Part shown: piece after piece, positions 1-9,055 of the stretch
Position numbering within the stretch: the first letter of the stretch is position 1
Layout of the letters: every line of letters starts with the position of its first letter
Assembly (NCBI GenBank): GCA_041398245.1
Contig: JAWKVC010000014.1
Coordinates: 55,079 to 119,078 of the forward strand
Origin: UBA7672 sp041398245
GTDB lineage: Bacteria; Pseudomonadota; Alphaproteobacteria; Caulobacterales; Hyphomonadaceae
Direction: 5' to 3'
Length of the DNA stretch: 64,000 nt
Program-made: the position numbers and the translations under genes
The notes under the pieces: generated by a model
Told to the model about the DNA's origin: nothing
Databases searched by the model: none
What the model saw: only the letters and a program-made list of their open reading frames with translations

Positions 1-407
1 CGCTGCTTGATGGGTCCTATCACACGGTCGACAGTTCAGAGATCGCCTTCCGGACGGCGGCCCGCATGGGCGTGTCCGTCGCGCTGCCGGAATGTGATCC
101 CGTGCTGCTGGAACCGGTTCATGCTGTGACCATCCATACGCCCACCGACCAGATGGCGCGGATCACCGCAATCATCCCGATGCGCCGCGGCCAGATTCTC
201 GGGTTTGAGCCACGCGATGGATGGTTCGGATGGGATTCCATCCGCGCCTACATGCCGGAGGATGAACTGCACGACCTCATCATCGAGGTGCGGTCGGCGA
301 CACAGGGTCTGGGCGAGCTGGAATGCGCCTTCGACCACATGGCGGAGCTGACCGGCAAGCCAGCCGTCAAGGCGATCGAAAGCCGACAGGCGGTTGCTGC
401 AAAGTAA
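1..407 (+). CDS. Elongation factor G-like protein, C-terminal fragment
   Basis: The gene enters from the left edge; the reading frame is open from base 3 and only the last ~134 residues are present. They match EF-G domains IV and V: a DGSYHTVDSSEIAFRTAA stretch (domain IV loop), then IPMRRGQILGF and SATQGLGELECAFDHMAEL (domain V). Such proteins are translational GTPases that act on the ribosome. The domain V wording differs from canonical FusA (ECAFDHMAEL rather than TMEFDHYEEV), so this is more likely the paralogous EF-G-like protein found in many alphaproteobacteria than the main elongation factor. The GTPase domain lies outside the window, so the subfamily is inferred. Confidence 0.85.
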   Translation, partial: LLDGSYHTVDSSEIAFRTAARMGVSVALPECDPVLLEPVHAVTIHTPTDQMARITAIIPMRRGQILGFEPRDGWFGWDSIRAYMPEDELHDLIIEVRSATQGLGELECAFDHMAELTGKPAVKAIESRQAVAAK

Positions 408-474
408 CGCCGCTTTTGCTTGCATTCGTGTCCCTGCTCCTCAATGAAGGGGCAGGGATAGGGAGAAGCGCAGC

Positions 475-1788
475 ATGAACAGGCGCGAATGGCTTGCGGG
501 CGCAGGCGCAATTACACTGGCAGGATGTGGGCCGGCGGAACCGGCCGATAGCGCCGCCATCGCCGGCGTGAGCGATGACCCCTTTGCGGGATCGAAGCTG
601 ATGGCCGATGTCGAAACCTATGTCGGCTTCGGCACGCACCGGACGGGAAGCCCCGGCGATCTTGCGACATCAGACTGGTTCGCCAGCTATTGGCGAGAGC
701 TGGGCTACGAGATCGAACATACCGACGTTGAAACGCCAAACGCGGATACGACGGTCGCCAGGCTCTCGGCTGGTGGCGTGCAGCTTGATGGCTTTGCACA
801 GCCGCCGATGGCCTTCACGCCGGACGCTGGCGTCACCGGCAAGCTGGTGCGCTGGAACCCGGCGTCGCCCGCCGATGTGAAAGGTCACATCGCCTATGTG
901 TTCGTGCCACGTAATCCGGGCGAGCTGGCGCTCGGCGGGCCTTATCGCGAGGCTTTCCAGAAGGCTGCCGCAGCCGGAGCAATCGCCGCAGTCGCCGCCA
1001 TGTCCGGCCCGACAGGAGAGGTCATCGCCATCAACACGCCCGTAGGCATGAAACTGGATATTCCGGTGCTGCAGATCGGGGAGAAGATGAAGGCGCAGAT
1101 CGACGCCATGGCGGATGCTGGCGGGCCTGCCACGCTGACTATCACCGGGCCGGGCGGTACGCGCACAGGCAAGAACACGATCGCGCGCTACGGGGCGGAA
1201 GGTCCCTGGGTGATCATCTCGACGCCCCAGAGCGGCTGGTTCACCTGCGGCGGTGAGCGCGGACCCGGCATCGCCATGTCGCGCGCCCTGTCGGCCTGGG
1301 CGATCAGGCAGAAGCTTCCCGTGCGGTGGCTGTTCATCGCGACGAGCGGTCATGAGTGGGTCGATCATGGCGCGCGCATCTTCCACGAGACGCAGGCCCC
1401 GACGCCAAACGAAACGGCGCTGTGGTGGCATCTGGGCGCAAGCTATGGCGCCCGCGCTTATGACGAGACGCCGAATGGGCTCGTGGCGATGGATACGCCG
1501 AACCTCGTCCGCTCGTTGATGGCCACGCCGGATCTTGTGCCGCTGATCGAGAAGTCGTTCGCCGGACAGCCCGTGATCGAAACGCCAATGCTGGCGGATG
1601 TCTCCAAGGCGCTGGGCGAATACCACCTCGTGCTCGAGGAGGGCTATCCCTCCGGCGCGGGCTTCTGGGGCGGCAATGCGCATTTCCATACGCCGATCGA
1701 TGGCGCCGATTCGACGACGCCCGAGGTCATGGAGCCGATCATGCGCGCGATCGCCGATGTCATCGCGACGAAGCTGGGATCGCTCTAG
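475..1788 (+). CDS. M28-like (Zn aminopeptidase fold) lipoprotein, possibly inactive
   Basis: 437 residues. The N-terminus (NRREWLAGAGAITLAGC) combines a twin-arginine motif with a lipobox cysteine at residue 18, so export by Tat and lipid anchoring are likely. Residues ~95-200 look like a PA insert domain, and the rest follows the M28 peptidase layout. Expected metal-ligand positions look eroded: the usual H-x-D segment reads TPQSGWFTCGGERG (~residue 249), while ATSGHEWVDHGA (~289) and HFHTPIDGADSTTP (~403) resemble the later ligand regions. It may be a degenerate or non-peptidase member. A GGGAG-like Shine-Dalgarno sits about 10 nt before the ATG. It stands alone, convergent with the next gene. 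Confidence 0.75.
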   Translation: MNRREWLAGAGAITLAGCGPAEPADSAAIAGVSDDPFAGSKLMADVETYVGFGTHRTGSPGDLATSDWFASYWRELGYEIEHTDVETPNADTTVARLSAGGVQLDGFAQPPMAFTPDAGVTGKLVRWNPASPADVKGHIAYVFVPRNPGELALGGPYREAFQKAAAAGAIAAVAAMSGPTGEVIAINTPVGMKLDIPVLQIGEKMKAQIDAMADAGGPATLTITGPGGTRTGKNTIARYGAEGPWVIISTPQSGWFTCGGERGPGIAMSRALSAWAIRQKLPVRWLFIATSGHEWVDHGARIFHETQAPTPNETALWWHLGASYGARAYDETPNGLVAMDTPNLVRSLMATPDLVPLIEKSFAGQPVIETPMLADVSKALGEYHLVLEEGYPSGAGFWGGNAHFHTPIDGADSTTPEVMEPIMRAIADVIATKLGSL

Positions 1789-1797
1789 GTTACCAGC

Positions 1798-2298
1798 CTA
1801 GTACTTGCAGCGAACCCAATTGTACGCGAACGGGCGCGAACCATCGAGCTTGGAGATGGTCGCGGCGAGCCCGGTCTCCGTCCGGTAGTAGTGAATGCGC
1901 TGTGGATAGTCGTGGTCGCCGTTCTCGAACGTGACCGAAGGAGGCGCGGGCGGCGCGCCTTCGGCTGCCGGCGGCTCCGGCGTCTCCACGAACACGACGG
2001 CACGCTGGCCTTCCGGCGAGGCCGTATAGGTCGCGCGCGGGCCGGTGAGATCGATGCGGGACTGTTCCCACGTCACAAGCGCGCCGTCGCGGACTGTGGT
2101 GGCGTAGCCGAACATCAGGCCGTTCTCCGATGGCGACCAGACTTCGAGGTTGAGGTTCTCCCCCGCCGGCACAGGCGGCGGCGAGGTCCAGCAACCGGCC
2201 ATGAAGCCGAGCCGGCCAAGATCGCGCGGCGGCGGATTGCTGGCGCAGGCGCCGAGCACGAGGCCAAGAGCGATGGCGGGAGCGAGCTTGATCGACAT
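1798..2298 (-). CDS. DUF6265-like lipoprotein
   Basis: 166 residues with signal peptide MSIKLAPAIALGLVLGAC; the cysteine after LGA is a clear lipobox, which decides this start over in-frame codons further upstream. The mature part begins LGRLGFMAGCW and continues with SPSENGLMFGYATTV, the hallmark of the DUF6265 family, whose small beta-rich domain is of unknown function. It ends FAYNWVRCKY. Likely an envelope lipoprotein. Convergent with the M28-like gene (9 nt apart) and downstream of the M23 peptidase on the same strand. Confidence 0.8.
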   Translation of the reverse strand: MSIKLAPAIALGLVLGACASNPPPRDLGRLGFMAGCWTSPPPVPAGENLNLEVWSPSENGLMFGYATTVRDGALVTWEQSRIDLTGPRATYTASPEGQRAVVFVETPEPPAAEGAPPAPPSVTFENGDHDYPQRIHYYRTETGLAATISKLDGSRPFAYNWVRCKY

Positions 2299-2380
2299 TG
2301 GGCGTCCCCAGAGCAGGAGGAGGTTTGCCGAGGGGTAGCGCAATCCGGCGGCGCCGGACAAGCTCGGGACTGACCGCAGA

Positions 2381-3769
2381 TCAGTCCGGCGTGTTTTCCC
2401 GGGTTTCGACCGGGGCCGAGGCCGCAACCGGAACAGCTGTATAGCCGGGTCCGGCAGGCTGCGCCTGCGCCGAGGCCAGGGCGAGCTGCTGTTGGGCCAG
2501 TTCGGCGTCACGCAGGCCTTCGATCCGCGCCACTTCCAGTTTGAACGCTTCGAGCTGGTCGCCGTCGAGCTTGCGCCCGGTCGGCAGTTTCAGAGTCATC
2601 GCGTTGACCGGTTTGCCGTTGATGTAGACCTCATAATGGAGGTGCGGGCCGGTGGAATTGCCGGTTGTCCCCACATAGCCAATCACCTGCCCCTGCTTCA
2701 CATAGCTGCCGCGCTTGAGGCCCTTCACATAGCGGCTCATGTGCGCATAGGCGGTCGTGTAGCCGTTGGCGTGCTCGATCTTGGCGTAGTTGCCATAGGT
2801 CGAGTAGGGGCCATAGCTGACGATGCGGCCATTGCCGGCGGCGTAGATCGGCGTGCCGGTCGGCGCGGCGAAATCGGTCCCCTTGTGCAGCTTGGTGTAG
2901 CCGAGGATCGGATGCTTGCGGTTGCCGAAGCCCGACGACAGGCGCGCGCCGTTGATCGGCGTCTTCATCAGGAACTTCTTGGCGCTCTGACCCTTCTCAT
3001 CAAAGTAGTCCACCACGCCGTCATCCGATGGCGTGAAGCGGTAGAACGTCTTGGTGAGACCCGCGCCGTCCATCTCGGCCATCAGCACCACGCCGGTCTT
3101 CACCTGCGCGCCGCGCTCGTCCTCGTAGGTCTCATAGAGCATGCCGAAGCGGTCACCGGTGCGAACTTCGCGCTGGAAGTCGATGTCGTATCCAAAGATG
3201 TCGGCGAAATCGACGACCTGCTGGTCGCCGGCGCCAAGCGCTGTCGCGGTCTGATAGATCGACTGATCGACATCGCCCGCCACGTAGTTGATGCCGGGCG
3301 TCAGCTTCGCCAGCAGCTCGTGCGAGGACCAGGAGCCGTCAACGCCACGCGAGGCAAGAATCTGGCGATCAGCTTCTGGTCGCAGCGATACGCCGACCAG
3401 CTGCACGTCGCCTTCCGGTCCCGTCTCCATCCAGGCGGTGATGTCTTCGCCCGAGCGCATGCCGCGCAGGTCGAAATACTGGCTCATGGCATGCACGGCG
3501 CCGTTGGCCTGATCGCGCGGGGCGCCGATGCGGTCGAGCAGCGACGACAGCGTTTCGTTGCGCATGACAGAGACGCGCTTCATCTCGGTGGTGAACGAAT
3601 CGGCGTCGATGGCGCTTGTGAAAGCCGAGGCCAGCTCGCGCGGATCGGGTTCGTTGTCGATGGGCGCCGCGTCAACAGGGCGCGAGTTCACGCCCACATA
3701 TACAAGTCCCGTCCCCAACAGCACGGCCGCAGCCGCACCTACCCCCCACTCAAACCAGCCGTTCTTCAT
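2381..3769 (-). CDS. M23 (LytM) murein endopeptidase, MepM/Csd3-like
   Basis: 462 residues. A single N-terminal anchor (residues ~10-28) precedes an OapA/LysM-like region and a catalytic LytM domain. The zinc site is intact: H295 and D299 in HKGTDFAAP, and H376-x-H378 in GPHLHYEV, with the accessory His in YAHMSRY (~343). Proteins with this layout cleave peptidoglycan cross-links from the periplasmic face of the inner membrane and support wall growth. A low-complexity Ala/Gln/Pro tail follows the catalytic domain. Divergently transcribed from ydbH with about 157 nt between starts. Confidence 0.9.
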   Translation of the reverse strand: MKNGWFEWGVGAAAAVLLGTGLVYVGVNSRPVDAAPIDNEPDPRELASAFTSAIDADSFTTEMKRVSVMRNETLSSLLDRIGAPRDQANGAVHAMSQYFDLRGMRSGEDITAWMETGPEGDVQLVGVSLRPEADRQILASRGVDGSWSSHELLAKLTPGINYVAGDVDQSIYQTATALGAGDQQVVDFADIFGYDIDFQREVRTGDRFGMLYETYEDERGAQVKTGVVLMAEMDGAGLTKTFYRFTPSDDGVVDYFDEKGQSAKKFLMKTPINGARLSSGFGNRKHPILGYTKLHKGTDFAAPTGTPIYAAGNGRIVSYGPYSTYGNYAKIEHANGYTTAYAHMSRYVKGLKRGSYVKQGQVIGYVGTTGNSTGPHLHYEVYINGKPVNAMTLKLPTGRKLDGDQLEAFKLEVARIEGLRDAELAQQQLALASAQAQPAGPGYTAVPVAASAPVETRENTPD

Positions 3770-3926
3770 GGGTGCTCCGAGCGTTCAGGGCGCCGCCGCC
3801 CGGAACAGATTGTCAGTTCAGCCGCTCTTTGCCATCGCGGTTTTCCGCAGGGGCGTGCAGCTCGGGACAACAAATAAAAACGTTCATCTGCTATTCTACA
3901 AGGACGAATGCATACTTTGCCCCAGC

Positions 3927-6900
3927 ATGACTGAAGAAAAACTTGATCCCCGCCGGAAAACAGCTTCGAAAGGCCGCACGATCGGCCTTGTTCTCGCCGT
4001 ATTGGGGATCGGCGTGGTCGTGCTGTGGCTGGTTCGCCAGCCGATTGCGGAGCTGATCGCCCGCAGCGTGTGCGAAGGCCAGAAACTGTCCTGCCAGCTG
4101 AGCATTAGCCGTCTCGATTTCGGCGGCGTCACATTAACCAACCTCGACGCCCGCGCCCCCGGATCGGTGGAGGCCGGGCTCAGCGCCAACGAAGTCGTGA
4201 TCGATCTGGCCTGGGACGGGTTGTTCTCGCCGCGGCCGTCATCGGTCTCCGGTAACGGGGTCGTGGTGCGTCTCGATCTCACCGGCCGCGGGCCGCTGCT
4301 TGGCGATCTCGACACGGCGGTCGCGTCCTTCACGCAGCCGAGCGACTCGCCGCCGGGACCGTCGCCAAAGCTGGACTTTTCGGACATCAGGATTGTCGGC
4401 GACACGCTGTCGGGTCAGCTGGTCGCCACAGCAAAGGTTTCTGCAACCGACACCGGCGCCATCACATTCGAGGCGTCGGCTCCGGCTGCCTCGCTCGGCA
4501 TCGGCGGAGCGACCGTTGCGCTGGCCGGCGCGAGCGCCAGCGCGGTGGTCGCGGGCAAACAGATTTCCGCTGCCCTGAAACTCGACCTGTCACGCTTTGA
4601 ATCCGCCAATGCAAACCTGCAGGACGTGAAGATCGATCTGTCCCTCGAACAGGACGGGCGCGTTCTCAAGGGGAAGGGCGAGGCCAGTCTTGGCTCTGGG
4701 GAGATCAGCGGCAATCAACTGCGCAACGCGCAGGCAAGGGGAAGCGTTGAGGCAGCTGCTATTGACAGCGCCGCGTTCAGTCTCGGGCAGTGGCTCGCGG
4801 ACGTCAGCCGGCTGGAGCTGACGGCGAGCACCGCCGACGGTGCTGCGTATGGCGTGTCGTGGAACAGCTCGAGCCTGACCGCCCAGATCGCGCCGGAGGC
4901 TTCCGGCGGCTCTGGTGGCGACTTCGCCTTCAGCGCGGAAGATCTGCGGACGCCGCAGGCGATAGCGGGCAAGCTCGACGTGGCGGGCTCCATCGCGATC
5001 GACAATGGCCGGGCCGGTTCCGCCACGGGAACGGTGCAGGCCCGGTCGGTTGCGCTGACCGAGCCGCAACGGGCTTCGATCGTCGCCAACGTCACGGATC
5101 CTCTGGCGCCGGTTCTGCCGGCTTTCGCCGACGCCGCGAAGACGGCCATCAATCGTGCGACGCAGGCCTTTGATATGGATGCGTCCTGGACGGCGACGGC
5201 TTCGAAAACGCTGGATCTCGCTCTGGTCGACAAGGTGACGCTGCAGGCGGCCAGCGGTCTGGCCATGCAACTGGCGCCTCGCGACGGTCAGACGGAGATC
5301 GCGGGCTATTCCAGTCTCGATGATGGAAGCTGGCGCGGCGCCGGCGATCTCCGGCTGTCGGGCGGTGGCTTTCCTGCCCTGCATCTCGCGATTGACCGGG
5401 CCGAACTGGGCCGTGGTTCCATTGCACTGGAAGGCGCACTCGCGCTTGCGCCGTGGAAGATCGGCGGCGACTCGATCGCGATCGACCTGTCGGGATTGAC
5501 GCTGCAGGCCGATCGGGCCGCCGGCAGCGCTTCCGGCGGGCTCAAGGTCAGCCTCGAAGGCGGACTTGGGGGGGGCAAGTGGAAAGGCGTGCACGCGGAC
5601 TCGCGCGTCAGCGCGTCGTGGACTGGCGACCATTTCATCGCGAACGCGCCTGACGGCGCGCGGATCGCATGGGCAGAAGCGGTTTATGGCGACACGCGCT
5701 TCGGCGCCGGGCAGATCTACTATGCACCGACGGGCCCGCTCGCCGAGGGAGCGGGGGACAGCCTCGCCGGACGCGGCGCGCTCAGCGAGATGTCGGTACC
5801 CGTTTCGGCCAGCGGGTTCACTGCGGAGACGACCTTGGGCGCAACCGCCATCAACTGGAACACGGCGTCGAGCGGCTTCCATGCGGCCTTCGACATGCAG
5901 CCCAGCACGGTTGATCTCAAGCTGGACCAGGAAGCGATCGCCATCGCGATGGACGACATCAAGGGCGACCTTGAGTTGCGCCGGGGATGGAAGGTGGCGG
6001 GCGCGGTGAGTGGCGGCGTTGTGCATTCAAGCGCGGCCGTTCTGTCCGATCTGTCGGGCAAGTTTGATCTTGCCGGTGTCGGCGATCAGATCTCCGGCTC
6101 GCTGAGCGATGTGACAACGAAGATCAGGGATGCGCTGGAAGGAAATGAAAAACGCTATGAGGAGGCAAGCTTCACGGGCGGCGCCAAGCTTGCCTTGGGC
6201 ATCGTGGACTTCAACGGCCGCGTAACGCTGGCCGACCCGGGGGTTCAGATCGCGCAGATTTCGGGACGGCATAGCCTCGGCGACAACACGGGATCGCTGA
6301 CCTTCGATCGCACGCCGCTGATCTTCGCGCGGCGCAGCTTCCAGCCGTATCACCTTTCACCACTGCTGCTCGGACCGGCCGGTGTGACGGGCCGCGTCGA
6401 CATTGCGGGCGGCGCTTCCTGGGGAAATGATGAGCTGAAGGCGCATGCGACGCTGGATCTGCGGAAAGTTGGCTTCGTGCTGGCGTCCGCCGGCGCTTTC
6501 GAGGGCGTGTCGGGTCATGTCGAGGTGTCCGACCTGCTGGCAATGAAGTCCGAGCCCGGTCAGCGGCTCACCATCGACAAGGTCACGTTGGGTCTGCCGA
6601 TCGAGAATGGCGTGATCGACTTCCAGCTGATTGGCTCGCAGGCGATCCGGCTGCAGAGCGCCGAATGGCCATTCGTCGGCGGCTTCATCCGCGTGAAGCC
6701 GACCGACTTCGCCTTCGCCAGCACCGCGGAGAATGTCGTCGTCGCGCAGGCGGTGGACTGGGATCTCGCCTCGCTGGTCAAGCGGTTCGAGATTCCCGAC
6801 CTGAAACTGCAGGGAAAAGTGAGGGGCGATTTCCCGGTCGTGTTCAGCGCGGGTTCAGCCGAGATCGACAATGCTGTCCTTGCAGCATCCGGACCGGGCG

Positions 6901-7214
6901 TCATTCAGTACGCGAGTTCGGCGACGGATGCGGCCGCGCAGTCAGAGCCGACAACAGGCATGGTGATGGATGCGCTGAAGGATTTCAGGTTCGAGGTCTT
7001 GAAGATTGGTCTTGATGGCAATTTGGCGGGTGCGATGATTCTGACCCTCGACATGCTTGGCCGCAATCCTGCCGTGATGAACGGACAGGCGTTCCAGCTG
7101 AACATCAGCATCGACAGCGAGCTGGCGAAGCTGGTGAATTCCCTGGCGCAGAGCAGCGACGTAAGGGCGATCACGGGTCTGCAACCCGGAAATGGCGGGG
7201 GAGACCGCCAGTGA
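3927..7214 (+). CDS. ydbH: YdbH-family bridge-like lipid transport protein
   Basis: 1095 residues from the ATG at 3927, chosen because it directly precedes a cytosolic basic stretch and one TM segment (residues ~17-37, GLVLAVLGIGVVVLWLVR), giving an N-in inner-membrane anchor. The remainder is a long, Gly/Ser-rich, beta-strand repeat protein of the AsmA-like/YdbH class; the C-terminal 250 residues carry the YdbH domain. In E. coli YdbH acts with TamB and YhdP in moving phospholipids to the outer membrane (established for that family). The downstream ynbE and ydbL homologues confirm the assignment. The codon at 3927 is preceded by a poor Shine-Dalgarno. Confidence 0.85.
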   Translation: MTEEKLDPRRKTASKGRTIGLVLAVLGIGVVVLWLVRQPIAELIARSVCEGQKLSCQLSISRLDFGGVTLTNLDARAPGSVEAGLSANEVVIDLAWDGLFSPRPSSVSGNGVVVRLDLTGRGPLLGDLDTAVASFTQPSDSPPGPSPKLDFSDIRIVGDTLSGQLVATAKVSATDTGAITFEASAPAASLGIGGATVALAGASASAVVAGKQISAALKLDLSRFESANANLQDVKIDLSLEQDGRVLKGKGEASLGSGEISGNQLRNAQARGSVEAAAIDSAAFSLGQWLADVSRLELTASTADGAAYGVSWNSSSLTAQIAPEASGGSGGDFAFSAEDLRTPQAIAGKLDVAGSIAIDNGRAGSATGTVQARSVALTEPQRASIVANVTDPLAPVLPAFADAAKTAINRATQAFDMDASWTATASKTLDLALVDKVTLQAASGLAMQLAPRDGQTEIAGYSSLDDGSWRGAGDLRLSGGGFPALHLAIDRAELGRGSIALEGALALAPWKIGGDSIAIDLSGLTLQADRAAGSASGGLKVSLEGGLGGGKWKGVHADSRVSASWTGDHFIANAPDGARIAWAEAVYGDTRFGAGQIYYAPTGPLAEGAGDSLAGRGALSEMSVPVSASGFTAETTLGATAINWNTASSGFHAAFDMQPSTVDLKLDQEAIAIAMDDIKGDLELRRGWKVAGAVSGGVVHSSAAVLSDLSGKFDLAGVGDQISGSLSDVTTKIRDALEGNEKRYEEASFTGGAKLALGIVDFNGRVTLADPGVQIAQISGRHSLGDNTGSLTFDRTPLIFARRSFQPYHLSPLLLGPAGVTGRVDIAGGASWGNDELKAHATLDLRKVGFVLASAGAFEGVSGHVEVSDLLAMKSEPGQRLTIDKVTLGLPIENGVIDFQLIGSQAIRLQSAEWPFVGGFIRVKPTDFAFASTAENVVVAQAVDWDLASLVKRFEIPDLKLQGKVRGDFPVVFSAGSAEIDNAVLAASGPGVIQYASSATDAAAQSEPTTGMVMDALKDFRFEVLKIGLDGNLAGAMILTLDMLGRNPAVMNGQAFQLNISIDSELAKLVNSLAQSSDVRAITGLQPGNGGGDRQ

Positions 7215-7306
7215 ACGGGCGATTGACGCAGGACCCGGACCGGGCAAGGCTTGATGGAACCGGGACCGGAATAGTCCCGTTGAAGGATGAGGCAACGGAG
7301 TTGGCA

Positions 7307-7513
7307 ATGCCGGATACGCTGAAGCGAGGGGCGGTAAGCGTCGCAGCTGGAGCGGCTTTCGCACTGACGGCGGTCGCGTGTACGCCAACGGTGCAGATCG
7401 CGGCTGACAAGCCGATCACGATCAACCTCAATGTGAAGATCGACCAGGAGATCCGCTACAAGATCGACAAGGATCTTGAAGACGCGATCGCCTCTAACCC
7501 AGATCTGTTCTGA
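7307..7513 (+). CDS. ynbE: YnbE-like outer-membrane lipoprotein
   Basis: 68 residues. The start at 7307 is set by an ACGGAG ribosome site 6 nt upstream and a signal peptide ending in lipobox AVAC (Cys25). The mature part, CTPTVQIAADKPITINLNVK, closely follows E. coli YnbE (CTP..I.....PITINMNVKI...I), ending in NPDLF like the enterobacterial protein. YnbE is the small outer-membrane partner that caps the YdbH groove; its location between ydbH and ydbL supports this. A longer in-frame ORF starts at 7211 inside ydbH but would bury the signal peptide. Confidence 0.85.
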   Translation: MPDTLKRGAVSVAAGAAFALTAVACTPTVQIAADKPITINLNVKIDQEIRYKIDKDLEDAIASNPDLF

Positions 7514-7533
7514 GGCAGGAAAAGGAGCCTGTC

Positions 7534-7890
7534 ATGGGTATGCTGAAGAAGTTTGCCGCCTGGATCGCCGCCATGTTCGCGGCCGCCACGCTGATGACTG
7601 CCTGGGCCGCCGATCCTGTAATCGATCAGGCCAAGGCGCAGGGCATTATCGGCGAGAAGTACGACGGATATATCGGCGTCGTCGACACGTCGCGCATGAC
7701 GCCTGACCTGCAGCGCCAGGTGGATCGCGTGAACAACGGCCGTGCGGCCGAGTACAAGTCCATCGCCGAGAAGACCGGCGTTGCGCTGGCTGATGTGGGC
7801 ATCGGCATGGGCGAGAAGCTCTTCGCCCGGGCCGGGTCCGGTGAAATGCTCAAGCCGGGTCCGAGCGACCCGTGGAAGCAGAAGCCCTGA
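7534..7890 (+). CDS. ydbL: YdbL-like periplasmic protein (DUF1318)
   Basis: 118 residues with a cleavable signal peptide (MGMLKKFAAWIAAMFAAATLMTAWA). The mature part contains AKAQGIIGEKYDGYIGVVD and the following V-N-N-G-R-xx-Y-K-S-I-A segment typical of DUF1318/YdbL. Third gene of the ydbH-ynbE-ydbL module, 20 nt after ynbE, with a strong AAGGAG ribosome site. In enterobacteria YdbL is thought to assist the YdbH-YnbE interaction. A hairpin follows 25 nt downstream and may end the transcript. Confidence 0.85.
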   Translation: MGMLKKFAAWIAAMFAAATLMTAWAADPVIDQAKAQGIIGEKYDGYIGVVDTSRMTPDLQRQVDRVNNGRAAEYKSIAEKTGVALADVGIGMGEKLFARAGSGEMLKPGPSDPWKQKP

Positions 7891-7915
7891 CAGGTCCATC
7901 ATTGAAAAACGCCCG

Positions 7916-7941
7916 CCGCCCTGGAGGTGACTCCGGGGCGG
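7916..7941 (+). terminator. Hairpin after ydbL, likely terminator
   Basis: An 11-base stem (CCGCCCTGGAG / CTCCGGGGCGG, one G-U-type mismatch) around a GTGA loop, preceded by an A-run and followed by only a weak T-tract (TTGCCGTTTG). Placement right after ydbL favours a terminator or attenuator. Confidence 0.45.
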
Positions 7942-7977
7942 TTGCCGTTTGAAGGACGCGGGATCATCCTGCTGAGG

Positions 7978-8220
7978 ATGTCCGCAAAGACCATCCTGAT
8001 CCTTGCTCTCGTGCTGGTGCCCGTTGCGCTGATGACGCTGAGCGCCGCGACGGGGTGGTTCGGGCCGGACTTCCGGAACCCGCACTTCGTCATCGCCTTC
8101 GGGCTCGGCGCTACCGCAACGGTGTTGCTTGCCGTGGGTTTGTTTGCCCTGTCATTCCACAGCTCCCGCTCGGGTCATGACGAACAGATCGGGAATGAAA
8201 CGGACTCGGATGGGGCCTAA
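7978..8220 (+). CDS. Small two-TM membrane protein, unknown function
   Basis: 80 residues from ATG 7978: MSAKTILILALVLVPVALM forms one TM helix, and residues ~39-59 (VIAFGLGATATVLLAVGLFA) a second, with a short acidic tail. An upstream GTG at 7927 is in frame but lies in the loop of the preceding hairpin, so it was not chosen. No family recognised. Sits between the ydbH module and chpT. Confidence 0.6.
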   Translation: MSAKTILILALVLVPVALMTLSAATGWFGPDFRNPHFVIAFGLGATATVLLAVGLFALSFHSSRSGHDEQIGNETDSDGA

Positions 8221-8298
8221 TTCCCTGCTTGGGGGGCCAAGTCGAAATCAGCTAGTTTCCGAATCGCTGGGCCCATCCGGGGCGGGAGAGCTGTTGCA

Positions 8299-8949
8299 AT
8301 GATGGAATCGTCCAAGCTTGCGTCCTATGTCGCCTCGCGCATCTGTCACGATGTGGCGTCGCCACTGACGTCCATGCTGCAGAGCATGGAGCTGTTGTTC
8401 GACGAAAGCCTTGGCCCGGTGATGAAGGCGGAAGGCGAGAAGGCTCTGCGCACGGGGCTCGCCACGCTGGAAGCCAAGCTGCGGTTCACGCGTTTTGCGC
8501 TGGGCAGCCAGATCGTCAGCATCAATGACAATCTGTGCAGCATCGGCGAGGCGAAGGACCTCTTCGTGAAGCTGTTCGCGACCAACTCGCGCACGGAGCT
8601 GATCTGGCAGGTCGAAACCCATCGGATCAGCAATCGTCAGATGCGCCTGCTGATGAACATGACCCTGATCATGATTGACCCGGCCGCGCGCGGAAAGTGC
8701 CGGGTCTCGGCCACAGAGCAGGACGACAAGCTGGTGCTTGATGTCGAGGCTCTGGGTCAGTTCTCCAACTTCAAGCAGGAAGTCCTGGACGCGCTGTCCG
8801 GCAAGGAGCCCGGCGGCGGCTGGGGCGGCGGGGCGATCCAGCCCTTCTTTACCCGGGTGCTGGCCGAGGAAGCCGGGTTCTCGCTTGAACCGAGGATTGT
8901 GCCTCAGGCTGCCGGACTTTCCGCCATCGGGCCACTGGCCGCGGGGTAA
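8299..8949 (+). CDS. chpT: ChpT-like histidine phosphotransferase
   Basis: 216 residues. The N-terminal helix carries SRICHDVASPLTSMLQSMEL with the phospho-accepting His at residue 17, followed by the LRFTRFALGS segment; both match Caulobacter ChpT (ARLCHDFISPASAI ... LLQFTRVAFGAS). The C-terminal half is a degenerate HATPase-like fold without ATP-binding motifs. ChpT shuttles phosphate from CckA to CtrA and CpdR in alphaproteobacterial cell-cycle and motility control. Here it lies about 100 nt upstream of cheA, which suggests co-expression with chemotaxis functions. Two adjacent ATGs (8299, 8302) are equally possible starts. Confidence 0.82.
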   Translation: MMESSKLASYVASRICHDVASPLTSMLQSMELLFDESLGPVMKAEGEKALRTGLATLEAKLRFTRFALGSQIVSINDNLCSIGEAKDLFVKLFATNSRTELIWQVETHRISNRQMRLLMNMTLIMIDPAARGKCRVSATEQDDKLVLDVEALGQFSNFKQEVLDALSGKEPGGGWGGGAIQPFFTRVLAEEAGFSLEPRIVPQAAGLSAIGPLAAG

Positions 8950-9055
8950 GCGGGTCCGCCTGTTGTGCGATGGTTACCGGTTTTCAGCACTTCCTTAACT
9001 CGTAACGCATTTATTTGCCCAAAGCACACAAATCTCGTGCCGCGGGAAATGCTCC

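Noticed and set aside
2492..3877. Long plus-strand frame opposite the M23 peptidase
   Set aside because: Antisense to a gene with intact catalytic motifs; composition is His/Arg/Val-rich as expected of a shadow frame.
7927..7977. GTG start for the small two-TM protein
   Set aside because: The codon is in the loop of a hairpin and adds a non-hydrophobic leader before the TM helix.
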